DNA of 64,000 bases from Ilyonectria destructans (lineage: Eukaryota; Ascomycota; Sordariomycetes; Hypocreales; Nectriaceae). The position numbers were made by a program, and so were the translations under genes. Of the stretch, positions 22,901-30,266 are shown piece by piece (position 1 is the first letter of the stretch; the number at the start of each line of letters is the position of its first letter). The notes under the pieces were generated by a model, which was given only the letters and a program-made list of their open reading frames with translations, did no database searches and had not been told where the DNA came from. The stretch is taken from NCBI GenBank assembly GCA_020740775.1, contig JAHEWK010000017.1, positions 62,001 through 126,000 of the forward strand, given 5' to 3'.

Positions 22901-24256
22901 GAGGTTCGCGTCCTGTAGTTTCTTGAGTACCGCGTGGACGTGTTCCGTGTGTTCTTCTTCCGTGTCGGAGAAGATGAGGATGTCGTCAAGGTAACATACA
23001 ACGAAGACGTCGAGGTGTTCCCGTAGCACATTGGTGATCATCCGTTGGAAGGTCGCCGGTGCGTTGGTGAGTCCAAAGGGCATAACTAGGTATTCGAAAA
23101 GTCCGTATTTCGTGCGGAAAGCAGTCTTCCATTCGTCTCCTGGTTTGATGCGGATGAGGTTGTAAGCTCCTTTGAGGTCGAGGGCCGTGAACCACTTTTT
23201 GCCATGCAGTCGATCCTTCAGTTCGTTGATGAGTGGCAATGGTGTTCGGTCCTTGATGGTGATGTCGTTGAGCTGTCGGTAATCCACAACTAATCGCAGT
23301 TTTCCGTTTTTCTTTGGGACGAACATGACTGGGTATCCTGCGGAGGACTTCGATATCCTGATGAATCCCTTTTTCAACATGTCTTCGAGGTATTCTTTCA
23401 ACGTATGGAGTTGAACTTCGTTGAGGTTGTAAATTTTGTAGAACTTGGCTGTAGTCCCGTCTTTCAGCACTATCTCATGGTCCCATTGACCGTGCTGTGG
23501 TAGGCCTGTTTCCGTTTCTTCGGCAAACAGCTTCTCGTAGATTCGATAAGCAAGGGGTACGTTCTTGAGTCTGTCGTCTGCCTCCTTTGCTTTCTTCATT
23601 TCTTTCAGTTCTTCGTCGAGCTTTGTGAATTGTGCTCGTACTCGTGCGATGGTGCGGCGTGTCTTGTGTGTGTGGGCGTTGCGGTGTTTGTGTCTGGTGC
23701 CTCGGGGTGGCGAAGTATCTGTCGTGTCGTCGCGCGTTGCTTCGCTGGTGCCGTTGCCAGTCGAAGTTTGAGATCTCGTGTCGTCGTCTGAATCCTGTTC
23801 ATAGGAGGAATGATCGTCGACATCGTCGAAGGTCATTTGGCCAGTCCTCCAATTGATCAGTGGGTTCACTCGTTGCAGCCATGGATAGCCTAGAACCAAA
23901 TCGTGTTGTGCCGAGGGAATGATATCAAAAGAGATACCTTCGTTGCGTTCGTTCACAAAAACTTTGAGGTGATCAATCTCCCTGGTGATGCGTCCGTTGT
24001 CGTAACTGAAACTCGTTCCTTCGAGGTTCTGCACTCGGTACGGGTTCGATTTGTTCCTCCATGGTAGCTCCAACTCGTTCACCACTCTCGGGTGAAGGTA
24101 GTTGAGTTCTGCACCGCTGTCTACCAGCGCGGTGTACCAGCGTCCCTTGATTCGTACCTGGATTTCCAAGCAATCCGTTCGTGTGCTTCCTGTAGCACGT
24201 AGAGCTCTTACTGGGAGTTCCGCTTCTCCTAGCTCTTGGCCCATCTGTTGCTCCAT
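19967..24256 (-). CDS. pol: chromovirus pol polyprotein (protease, RT, RNase H, integrase, chromodomain), 1429 aa
   Basis: A single open frame. Protease active site VDSGAEL is at about 45-51. The reverse transcriptase has ALDLKGAYN and the catalytic YLDDILIFS (about 421). RNase H carries ETDSSNFGLG (about 572), YDKEFLA and VYTDHKN. Integrase has an HHCC zinc region (HEHPVHGHQG, CDLCKKSK; from about 1009) and a DDE core (MDHITKLP about 1072, SDRGTTF about 1135, DGQTERLN about 1170). The last 60 residues (FTVKTILDMK..., YLVRWEDCDPSEDTWEP) are a chromodomain, which in this clade binds histone H3 marks and directs integration to heterochromatin. Between RNase H and integrase (about 732-925) is an unusual insert of two similar modules. 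Translation starts at an ATG overlapping the gag stop (TAATG at 24258-24254). Confidence 0.95.
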   Translation of the reverse strand: MEQQMGQELGEAELPVRALRATGSTRTDCLEIQVRIKGRWYTALVDSGAELNYLHPRVVNELELPWRNKSNPYRVQNLEGTSFSYDNGRITREIDHLKVFVNERNEGISFDIIPSAQHDLVLGYPWLQRVNPLINWRTGQMTFDDVDDHSSYEQDSDDDTRSQTSTGNGTSEATRDDTTDTSPPRGTRHKHRNAHTHKTRRTIARVRAQFTKLDEELKEMKKAKEADDRLKNVPLAYRIYEKLFAEETETGLPQHGQWDHEIVLKDGTTAKFYKIYNLNEVQLHTLKEYLEDMLKKGFIRISKSSAGYPVMFVPKKNGKLRLVVDYRQLNDITIKDRTPLPLINELKDRLHGKKWFTALDLKGAYNLIRIKPGDEWKTAFRTKYGLFEYLVMPFGLTNAPATFQRMITNVLREHLDVFVVCYLDDILIFSDTEEEHTEHVHAVLKKLQDANLLVEPEKSKFHTDEVDFLGHTIRPNEIRMDRKKIEAVKDWPKPENVKEVQSFLGFANYYRKFIRDFGSIGHALTELTKKGVDFRWDTKAQKAFNDIKKAILSEPVLVMFDPDKEVELETDSSNFGLGSQIGQRDINGKLHPIAFYSHKLHGAELNYPIYDKEFLAIVNSFKEFRHYLLGSKHKIKVYTDHKNISHFATTQELSGRQLRYAEYLSEFDYVIIHKKGSENGRADAISRRPDFDTGITKENEQLLELTPEGHLKQRYIANIHKYKEKWHDMNEMPSKKWQTKIRKEHSFYDNNDEVFPNEFDYDCGIPTYHKQVFIPRRLVPSFLKDRMECYQSKGLTKSQAHERFHRNYMIPKNDDYPRTACPECNKKLGIAHEDLLETPNEEWRNKIRRYHRHENNNDAIHPHEYDYQHGIPTHEKRAFIPPECMPEFGQERIKDYQKQGLTLNQAHTRFHWRFITNPADFGRCDICEEREMGPQQPPEPAKKVRFVDELDRRTLAATHTVEPDNPLLKEIQGYNDALPEEERTERLQVPEELQQQLVQDVHEHPVHGHQGINGTLERLRTTYSFPRMKKAVSDTIKGCDLCKKSKSPRHKPYGQLQPLPVAQRPWESITMDHITKLPLSEDPTTGVLYDSIFVIVDRLTKFSYFLPYQESTDAEQLSYVFLRNIVSIHGLPMEIVSDRGTTFASKFWQGLMAQMGLNHKLTTAWRPQVDGQTERLNQIVEQYLRCYVNYEQDNWVQKLPTAQLAYNTSTSGTTKLTPAYANFGFTPDAYRSSREGPLNAKAILNTDQLRQLHEEMKTELEFVRKQMKKYYDRKRLKGPIFQRGDMVYLATKNIKTKRPNNKLDFKFIGPYKILEKISENNYKLDLPPKVKLHPIVHISLLESAADTIHVKTWDNNQETEVENDQEFTVKTILDMKRENNKTKYLVRWEDCDPSEDTWEPYEHLTHCQAKLKDFLKRRSTPGNMHWDRF

Positions 24257-24258
24257 TA
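24254..24258 (-). promoter_or_regulatory. TAATG stop-start overlap joining gag and pol
   Basis: On the minus strand the gag TAA and the pol ATG share one base (TAATG). Pol is therefore in a different frame and could be made by termination-reinitiation instead of ribosomal frameshifting. The arrangement is seen directly; the mechanism is inference. Confidence 0.75.
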
Positions 24259-26760
24259 CAGAGGGCGAGTGTGGTTTTTTGTCTGTGTTCGAACCACCTC
24301 ATACCATTCTCGGTCTTCGGCCTGTCCGCCGGTTCTTCGTGGAAAGTTGAATCCATCTTCGTGCATTCTGCGCATTCGTTCGTAGATGGTCCTTTTTTCT
24401 TGGCTGTGTTCTGCGCAATCTCTGTTGCTGCAATCCATTGCAAATGTTTCTTCGCAAACGTCGTTGGGCATGGGGACAGGTGTGTGTTTTTTCTTTGTTC
24501 TTCGTGCATGGAGAGAACTTTTCTTTGTCTTGTGTTCCTCCTTTATTTCCTGTCTGCTTGACGTTGCGGTAGTTTCGTTTCGTTGGTCGGGTGTAGGTTT
24601 TTCTTCCCTGGTCATCCCGAGCCAGTTTTCTATTTCCTTTCGCTGAGTGTCGTCGTCGGATGATCCGTCGTGTCCGGATTCTCCTGGTTGGAAGTATTTT
24701 CGTCCTTGCGGGAAATGTCTTCGTTCTTCCCGTGCTTGGTGCCAAAGATGTACCTTGGTTTTCATGTGGATTCGGCATTCCTGGTGTTGGCAATCCTGAG
24801 GGTCCTGTGATCCTCTTACGCACTGTTGCGGGAATCTGGTGATTTTGGCCTCTAGGATTGTGACGCGGTACTTCGGGTAACCATTGGTGTTTTCGTAGTA
24901 CTCCGTGTCGTTCTTCATGTGTGGTTGAGTGATGGGGATTCCTGGTAGTCTCAGGGGGTAACAGTTGTGAGTCCATTTGTCCTTCAAGTGGTGGTGGCAT
25001 CGTGGGTAGTAGCACGAGATCCATGAGATCTGGTCGTGTCCTTCCACACTGGGGTGGAGAATAGGGTTGTCCCTGAACTCTCCTCTGGGTTCCACCGTGC
25101 AGTCTCTTGCTTCATATCTTGTCATTGCATGAAGGTAGATGGGTTCATGTTGTTTGGCGTTTTGTTGTTCCCTCATGAGTTGTTGGTGCATTGCTCCCTT
25201 GTTTTCCCATTGTCGGTTGCCTTGCTCATCGAGCGTGGCTTTGTCCCACCATGGCTTTTCTGTTGCCGATTGGCTTGTTTCTTCGGGGGTGCTGGGTACG
25301 CGTTCTTCTGCGTAGGGGTCCAGTCTTTCTTCGTCGCTGGGGTCAGGGTATTCGTTCCTGATGTCATAGTCGTCCAGCTGTCTGTCGGGGATGTCGTTCT
25401 GGGTGTCCGGTACTTCCAGTGTTCCTCTTCGATAGGTTTCTGGCTGTTTCTCCCGTCGTACCATGGCAATGGTCCTAGGCCTGACTGCCAGTGGTTGAAT
25501 GGTCGGGGGTTCCGGCACTGGTGTCCACTCCTCCGGTTTCCTCCTCTGGTTGAGTTTCGAGGTAGGTTCCTCCGGGTGGGGTGCTTCTGCTTCTTCTTTG
25601 GACAAGTATCGCTCTAGGCTGGGTAGGTACACTGGGCAATTCGTGCCAGTGTGGTCGTATGCGCCTCGTGTCATGGCGATGGTTCGCGTTCGTACCGCTG
25701 TTTCGGGTTCCTCCTGCCTCTGGATGGTGTTCAGTGACCGTTGTCCCGTGGGCACAGGTTGGAATTGTCGTTCCCGTTTGGGCTTGCGGCATTCTCGTGC
25801 GAAGTGTCCCTTTTTGTCGCAGTTGTAGCATGTGACATCCTTCTTGTCTCGAGGCTGCCTCTGTGCAGCTCCGAGTTCCATGGGTCCGGCGTGCGTTCCC
25901 CAAGAGGTGTTTCCGCGAGAGTTGCCCTGTCGGCCACCTCTCTGTCCTCCACCGTTCCCTCGCTGGTTGGGATAGTAGGGATTGTACGGAGTGTCTCGAC
26001 CTCTCTGGCGTGTCGCAGCCTTCTCCCTGCGTCTTTCGTACTGTCGTTCGTCGATTTTGACGGCCATGGTGATGTATTCCGTGAGGGTGTCGGGTCGGTC
26101 AGCTTTGTAGAGCTCGTCTTTGACCTCGTCCTTCAGTCCCTGGTAGAATATTTCCATGAGTACCTCATCCTCCCAGTCCAACTTGGAGGCGACTCGTCGG
26201 AGTGCGATGGCGTAGGCGGCAGCAGATCGGATTTGTTTGAGCGTGTGAATTTTTGCGGCTGCCTGCCTTTCTTCGTTGACCATTCCGAACGTGTCTTTGA
26301 GGGCTACTTCGAAGTTCTCCCAATCCGCGAATAGGTTGACCGTGTCTTGGTCCTGGTCGGCCTCGTCGTTGTCGAGGAAATCTTTGAGGATGGGTTCGAA
26401 CCAGTTCTTGGCGTCACCGGACATCAGATTGCTTGTGAACAGCAGTCGTGATTCCGCGGATGCCAACCGTCGTGGGTACCATTGGAAGTGTCCTTTCATC
26501 CTGGTGATGAAGGGTACGACGTCGCTGGGCGTCCCGTCGAATTTCTCTGGTAGCGGTGGTTTCATCACTTCCCCTGGGTCGCGTTCGTTGTTTCCGGCGA
26601 CCGGTGCTGGTGCGTTCTGCACTTGCTGCTGCAGAGTGCGGACCAGGTTGCGCAGCTGTTCAACTTCGGCAGCCATGTTGGCATTGTTTGCCGGAGCCGT
26701 GTAAGCTGGTGGCGCAGGTGCGTTGCTTGGGGTAGCGGGAGTTCGGTTGGTTCCGGACAT
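24256..26760 (-). CDS. gag: chromovirus gag with zinc knuckle and extra Cys/His-rich tail, 834 aa
   Basis: The first 45 residues are Ala/Pro/Asn-rich, then a short coiled-coil-like segment (EVEQLRNLVRTLQQQV). A capsid region follows with MKPPLPEKFDGTPSDV and LADWENFEVALKDTFG, typical of Ty3/gypsy gag, then an Arg/Gly-rich stretch. The canonical CCHC knuckle CYNCDKKGHFAREC is at about 309-322. Most chromovirus gags end soon after the knuckle; this one continues for some 500 residues. That tail contains three modules with C-x4-C followed by His (CYYPRCHHH, CQHQECRIH, CSNRDCAEH), each with further Cys or His nearby, as if they bind zinc. The function of the tail is unknown. The frame is intact and ends at the TAATG overlap with pol. 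Confidence 0.93.
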   Translation of the reverse strand: MSGTNRTPATPSNAPAPPAYTAPANNANMAAEVEQLRNLVRTLQQQVQNAPAPVAGNNERDPGEVMKPPLPEKFDGTPSDVVPFITRMKGHFQWYPRRLASAESRLLFTSNLMSGDAKNWFEPILKDFLDNDEADQDQDTVNLFADWENFEVALKDTFGMVNEERQAAAKIHTLKQIRSAAAYAIALRRVASKLDWEDEVLMEIFYQGLKDEVKDELYKADRPDTLTEYITMAVKIDERQYERRREKAATRQRGRDTPYNPYYPNQRGNGGGQRGGRQGNSRGNTSWGTHAGPMELGAAQRQPRDKKDVTCYNCDKKGHFARECRKPKRERQFQPVPTGQRSLNTIQRQEEPETAVRTRTIAMTRGAYDHTGTNCPVYLPSLERYLSKEEAEAPHPEEPTSKLNQRRKPEEWTPVPEPPTIQPLAVRPRTIAMVRREKQPETYRRGTLEVPDTQNDIPDRQLDDYDIRNEYPDPSDEERLDPYAEERVPSTPEETSQSATEKPWWDKATLDEQGNRQWENKGAMHQQLMREQQNAKQHEPIYLHAMTRYEARDCTVEPRGEFRDNPILHPSVEGHDQISWISCYYPRCHHHLKDKWTHNCYPLRLPGIPITQPHMKNDTEYYENTNGYPKYRVTILEAKITRFPQQCVRGSQDPQDCQHQECRIHMKTKVHLWHQAREERRHFPQGRKYFQPGESGHDGSSDDDTQRKEIENWLGMTREEKPTPDQRNETTATSSRQEIKEEHKTKKSSLHARRTKKKHTPVPMPNDVCEETFAMDCSNRDCAEHSQEKRTIYERMRRMHEDGFNFPRRTGGQAEDREWYEVVRTQTKNHTRPL

Positions 26761-26815
26761 CTTGACAGTACGAGATATTGCTCAATGGTTGACGCGAGTA
26801 ACCGTTCTGAACAAG

Positions 26816-26824
26816 AGCTATCAA
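26816..26824 (-). promoter_or_regulatory. candidate self-priming primer-binding site
   Basis: Two bases after the 5' LTR the element's RNA would read TTGATAGCT (minus strand of 26824-26816). It lacks the TGG start expected for a tRNA primer, but is perfectly complementary to AGCTATCAA in the same LTR (minus strand of 27028-27020), 43 nt downstream of a TATATA box. This matches the layout of Tf1-type self-primed elements, where the 5' end of the RNA folds back as primer. Confidence 0.6.
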
Positions 26825-26826
26825 CG

Positions 26827-27268
26827 TGTAACGGTCGTGTTCTCTGGACTGCCGTATACGTGGTATAGGGTAGGCGAGAGACGGGTTGCTGGTGGATAAA
26901 CCGTAGGTTTATGTTAGCAGATCGGTTAGGGCGTCACTTACTGGGTAAATGTTACGTCTGGTAATAGTCAAGCACCGTGATGCGTAGCGAGTCAAGGTGA
27001 TTGAGGTAACCAAGTTGTATTGATAGCTGAGGTAGCTAAGAGTCTAGGAAAGTGCTAATGAACGTGTGTCTATATACTAGAATGATAGGTGAGGCTCACG
27101 GCGGTGAGCCTTGGAATCGCAGGTGAGCCGGAGAGGCTCACGCGTGAGCCGTAGAGGCTCACGGGTGAGTCCTTTAGTACGGCGTGAGCCGCAGTGAGGT
27201 GTATTTGATTGGGGGAAATTTGTGGGGTGCACGTGACGCCAGGCGTCTACGCGGCACGGGTCGTAACA
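26827..27268 (-). repeat. 5' LTR of the chromovirus (right copy)
   Basis: 442 bp, same sequence as the left LTR by reading. In transcription order it holds a U3 array of GTGAGCC/GGCTCAC heptamers (27198-27089), a TATATA box (27076-27071) and the putative RNA start/self-primer region (27028-27020). Confidence 0.95.
27089..27198. repeat. array of GTGAGCC / GGCTCAC heptamers in the U3 of the LTR
   Basis: About eight copies of the 7-mer GTGAGCC, counting both orientations and near-copies, lie within roughly 110 bp, spaced by 2-14 bp and often as inverted pairs. They sit directly upstream of the TATATA box in transcription order. The same array is at about 19076-19185 in the other LTR. It looks like a multi-site enhancer, but also resembles a structured repeat that could form hairpins. 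Confidence 0.8.
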
Positions 27269-27273
27269 TATTA
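27269..27273. repeat. right 5-bp target-site duplication (TATTA)
   Basis: TATTA directly after the right LTR, equal to 18809-18813. Confidence 0.9.
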
Positions 27274-29540
27274 CTACTAGCATAAGATAATTAATATCGG
27301 GGGATTTAACTAGCTGACTGTTCTAAAAGTGTATATTAATAATATATTTTATAAGTAAGTAAGCTATCTAACTGTAACTATCTAACTGCCTTTATTTCAA
27401 TATCTATTTCTCTACTAAAAATAATAAAATATCTATAGCTATATAGGCTATAAGATAAAATCTAAATCTTAATATTCAGTTTGCTATAAAAATCTACTTA
27501 GTTAGTTATATAATACTGAATTACTGCCTAAAGAGCTATCTTTCTAATAAAATAGTATAGTAAAACTATAGAATCTAATAAAGCTAAAAATACAGTATTA
27601 TAACTTAAAAGTAGAATTAAGAGAATAAAAAACTAAAGAGAAGCACTTAAGCTATATATATAGTATACTCTAAAAATTAATAACTATAAAATAAACTCTC
27701 TATTTAACCCGATTTTTCAAGATACTATAATAATATAGGCCTTTAGGTTACTAGATAATTTAATATCGCTAGATTTAGCTATACTATTATATTTTTTACC
27801 AGTTTTAATTTAAGCTCTATATATACAGTTAATATCTATAAACTTTAAATTTAAGCTTATTTAAACTCTCTTTCTTTTTTTTAAGTTATATAACTTATAT
27901 AAATTTAACTTATTATTTTAGAGTTTAAATTAAGCTATAAAATAAGTGGGGTATAGTATGGGTAGCTTACTGTACTGAATATAAGCTTAATAGATATCTA
28001 TAATATCTTAAAGAATATAAATTAATTAAATCTATAAACTAAAAGGCTTATTTTAAAGCTTTAATAGCAGGCCTAAAGGGATCTATCTTTTATAGCTGCT
28101 TTATCTGCTGAATCTAACCTATTATACCTAATAGGGATATACTGTATATTTAATAAAAATATATACTTTACTTATTAATAATAAATAACTTAAGAACCTC
28201 TATAGAGTAGGAATTTAATAAAGTTTAAAATAGGTACTAAATAATTAGAAATTCTTTAGGTAAAAGTTGCCTTCTAAATATACTACAGTTAGCTTTTATA
28301 AATACTAATTATATTATCTGCTAAGGTATAGTATTTTTAATATTATCTAATTAAGCAGTATAGCCTCTTAATACTTATACTATAAACTCTATATAGAGAT
28401 AGTTTTTTTATCTCTATTTAAACCTACTATATTATTCTATAAGTTAATACTTATATCTAAAGAATCTATATAGCTTAAATAACCTAAGGACTTAAGCTAT
28501 TAGAAAGATAGATATACTCTTAGAAGGTTTCTAATAACTTAAAATTAGAGAGTTATAAAGTGTTACAGCTATTAGCTTAGAAATTAGTTATTTTATCTTA
28601 TAGAGGCTATAATATACCTATAGAGCACAGTTTTTCTAAAGGATATAAGTACGCTTAATAATAAACTGCTGCTGGCTTTAATACCCCAAGCTTATCCAGC
28701 TCAGCTCTTAATACTTATCCTTACCCGAACCGATATTATAAAGGCAGTTATATTAAAGCCTTACCTTCTTATTAGTGTTACTGCTCTTAGTGTTGGAAAA
28801 CCCTTAAGTCCCCCTGCTGGGGGGGGGAGCAGTAATACTACAGGCTGTAGCTAAGCTAAAAAGCCTTGAATCTACGGAAAATATAATTACAATTAGGTAA
28901 GAATATTTACTAATTGCAATCTCTATAAATTTACAGTGGAGATATATAAGAGATGGATTTTCTGTTTAGTAATTATATATAACTAATAGCCTTAATATAA
29001 AAGCTAACAAATTATAAAGCCCTAAAGAGAGCAGCTTAATATAGAGTTAAACTTAAAGTCTAAGCTGTTAGATCTAACAGTCTATATAATCTCTGCAGTT
29101 ATACTAACTATAGTGCTAACTCTACTAACCCCAGCTTGTACTCCAGCCCCAATAATAACTATTAGGTTAATATATAGGTATATAATCTTTCTAAGTATTT
29201 TCCCTATAGAAATCCTTCTGAGTTTAGTATAAAAGAACTGTAGGCATCTATAGGTTAATTCTATACTGGTTTCCTTTGCTGTATACTTACTCTCGAATAG
29301 AATATTTACTTTAGTCTTATTACCAGTAAATCAGATTGTAAAGTTAAGAAGTAACTTTATATTAAAGTAGAAGGCCTTTTCCACCTAATAACCCGCTACA
29401 GCTATTATATCCGTATAATCGGGGCAGAATATATCAGTAGTATTAAAATCTTAGCAATTAAGGTAAATAGCCCTAGTGGTGTTATCTATATTGGGTTTGC
29501 TTGTAAAAGTAGCTTCTATTCTATTAACAAACTAAGCACT
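27274..29540. repeat. AT-rich, RIP-like block (continuation)
   Basis: The same TA-dominated composition as before the retrotransposon resumes directly at the insertion point, so the element landed inside one pre-existing block. Slightly more GC-rich islands (28660-28850, 29100-29170, 29370-29520) look like mutated coding or transposon sequence, but no family could be recognised. TGTTGGAAAACCC at 28791 resembles the start of an LTR. No intact gene. Confidence 0.75.
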
Positions 29541-30266
29541 AGCCTAGTCTCTCGACTCCTTGGGATCTTCAACGATAATAGCTAGCTGGCTATTATGCTT
29601 AACTGGTACTTATAGGGAACCGTTTGTGATGTACATGCCCGCGAAGTCTAGGCCATCGATGGGCTTGTCGAGATATGTATCGCCAAGGGTCAGCAATGCC
29701 CTTATTGCTTGTCCTTTAAATTCCGGCGGCATAAATAGCGGGCAGAGCTTAAAAATGGCTCCTCGTGTTCGAGGACAGGCCACGACCAAGGACACCGATA
29801 TCTACCATCTTGGTTAGACTTTAGGATAGTGTTGGCGACCCCAATTTATGCGAAGTGCTACGCGTAGCGGAAAATGAAGCATTAAATAGGAAGGGAAAAG
29901 TGATTATAGAGAGAGACATCTACTGCCTTTAAAGGCGAAGTATAGCCCTCGGCGTACATACATATCTAATAATAGTATTTAGATCTAGAGAGTTCTAATA
30001 AAGAGGCAATCTACAGATAGAATCCTATAGGCTTGGTGGGCCCACTTAATATGGAGTTATATAATTATATAACACTTATGCCAAAATACTCCTAAAATAT
30101 AAAAAGTAAGATAAAGAAAGTATTAATATCCAATCTGTCTTATACGTTAACCGAGTCATCGACGTTAGCAGTCGCATCATTTCGCCTGGGTTAATTAACA
30201 TGCAACTCAATGGCGCTTTCGGCTTCAACTTCTCGACCGCAGCTACATCATCGGACCCAGGCCGCC
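29541..30266. other. transition from AT-rich block to ABC gene, no intact gene
   Basis: A minus-strand piece at 29795-29610 reads like a mutated coding fragment (LCPLFMPPEFKGQAIRALL, GDTYLDKPIDGLDFAGMYI), but I cannot assign it. The last 200 bp are the 3' flank of the ABC transporter. Confidence 0.5.

Larger units (their letters stand above)
18814..27268 (-). mobile_element. complete Ty3/gypsy chromovirus, 8455 bp, minus-strand orientation
   Basis: The element has 442-bp LTRs at both ends beginning TGTAACGG and ending GTCGTAACA, a TATTA target-site duplication, and gag and pol frames without breaks on the minus strand. Domain order in pol (protease, reverse transcriptase, RNase H, integrase, chromodomain) places it in the Ty3/gypsy chromovirus clade. 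I see no difference between the two LTRs by eye, and the coding frames show no RIP, although the surrounding DNA is heavily mutated. Insertion is therefore recent and after the RIP episode. An additional gene lies antisense between pol and the 3' LTR. No tRNA-type primer-binding TGG follows the 5' LTR; a self-complementary site is present instead. Confidence 0.95.

Noticed and set aside
21325..26868. Many plus-strand frames antisense to gag and pol
   Set aside because: They follow codon bias of the opposite strand, lack motifs and overlap completely with pol or gag. Only the frame at 19369-19962 lies outside the polyprotein genes and has real motifs.
28787..28850. TGTTGGAAAACCC with a G-run as an LTR start
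   Set aside because: Only the first 13 bases look LTR-like; the sequence is too mutated to find an end or a partner.
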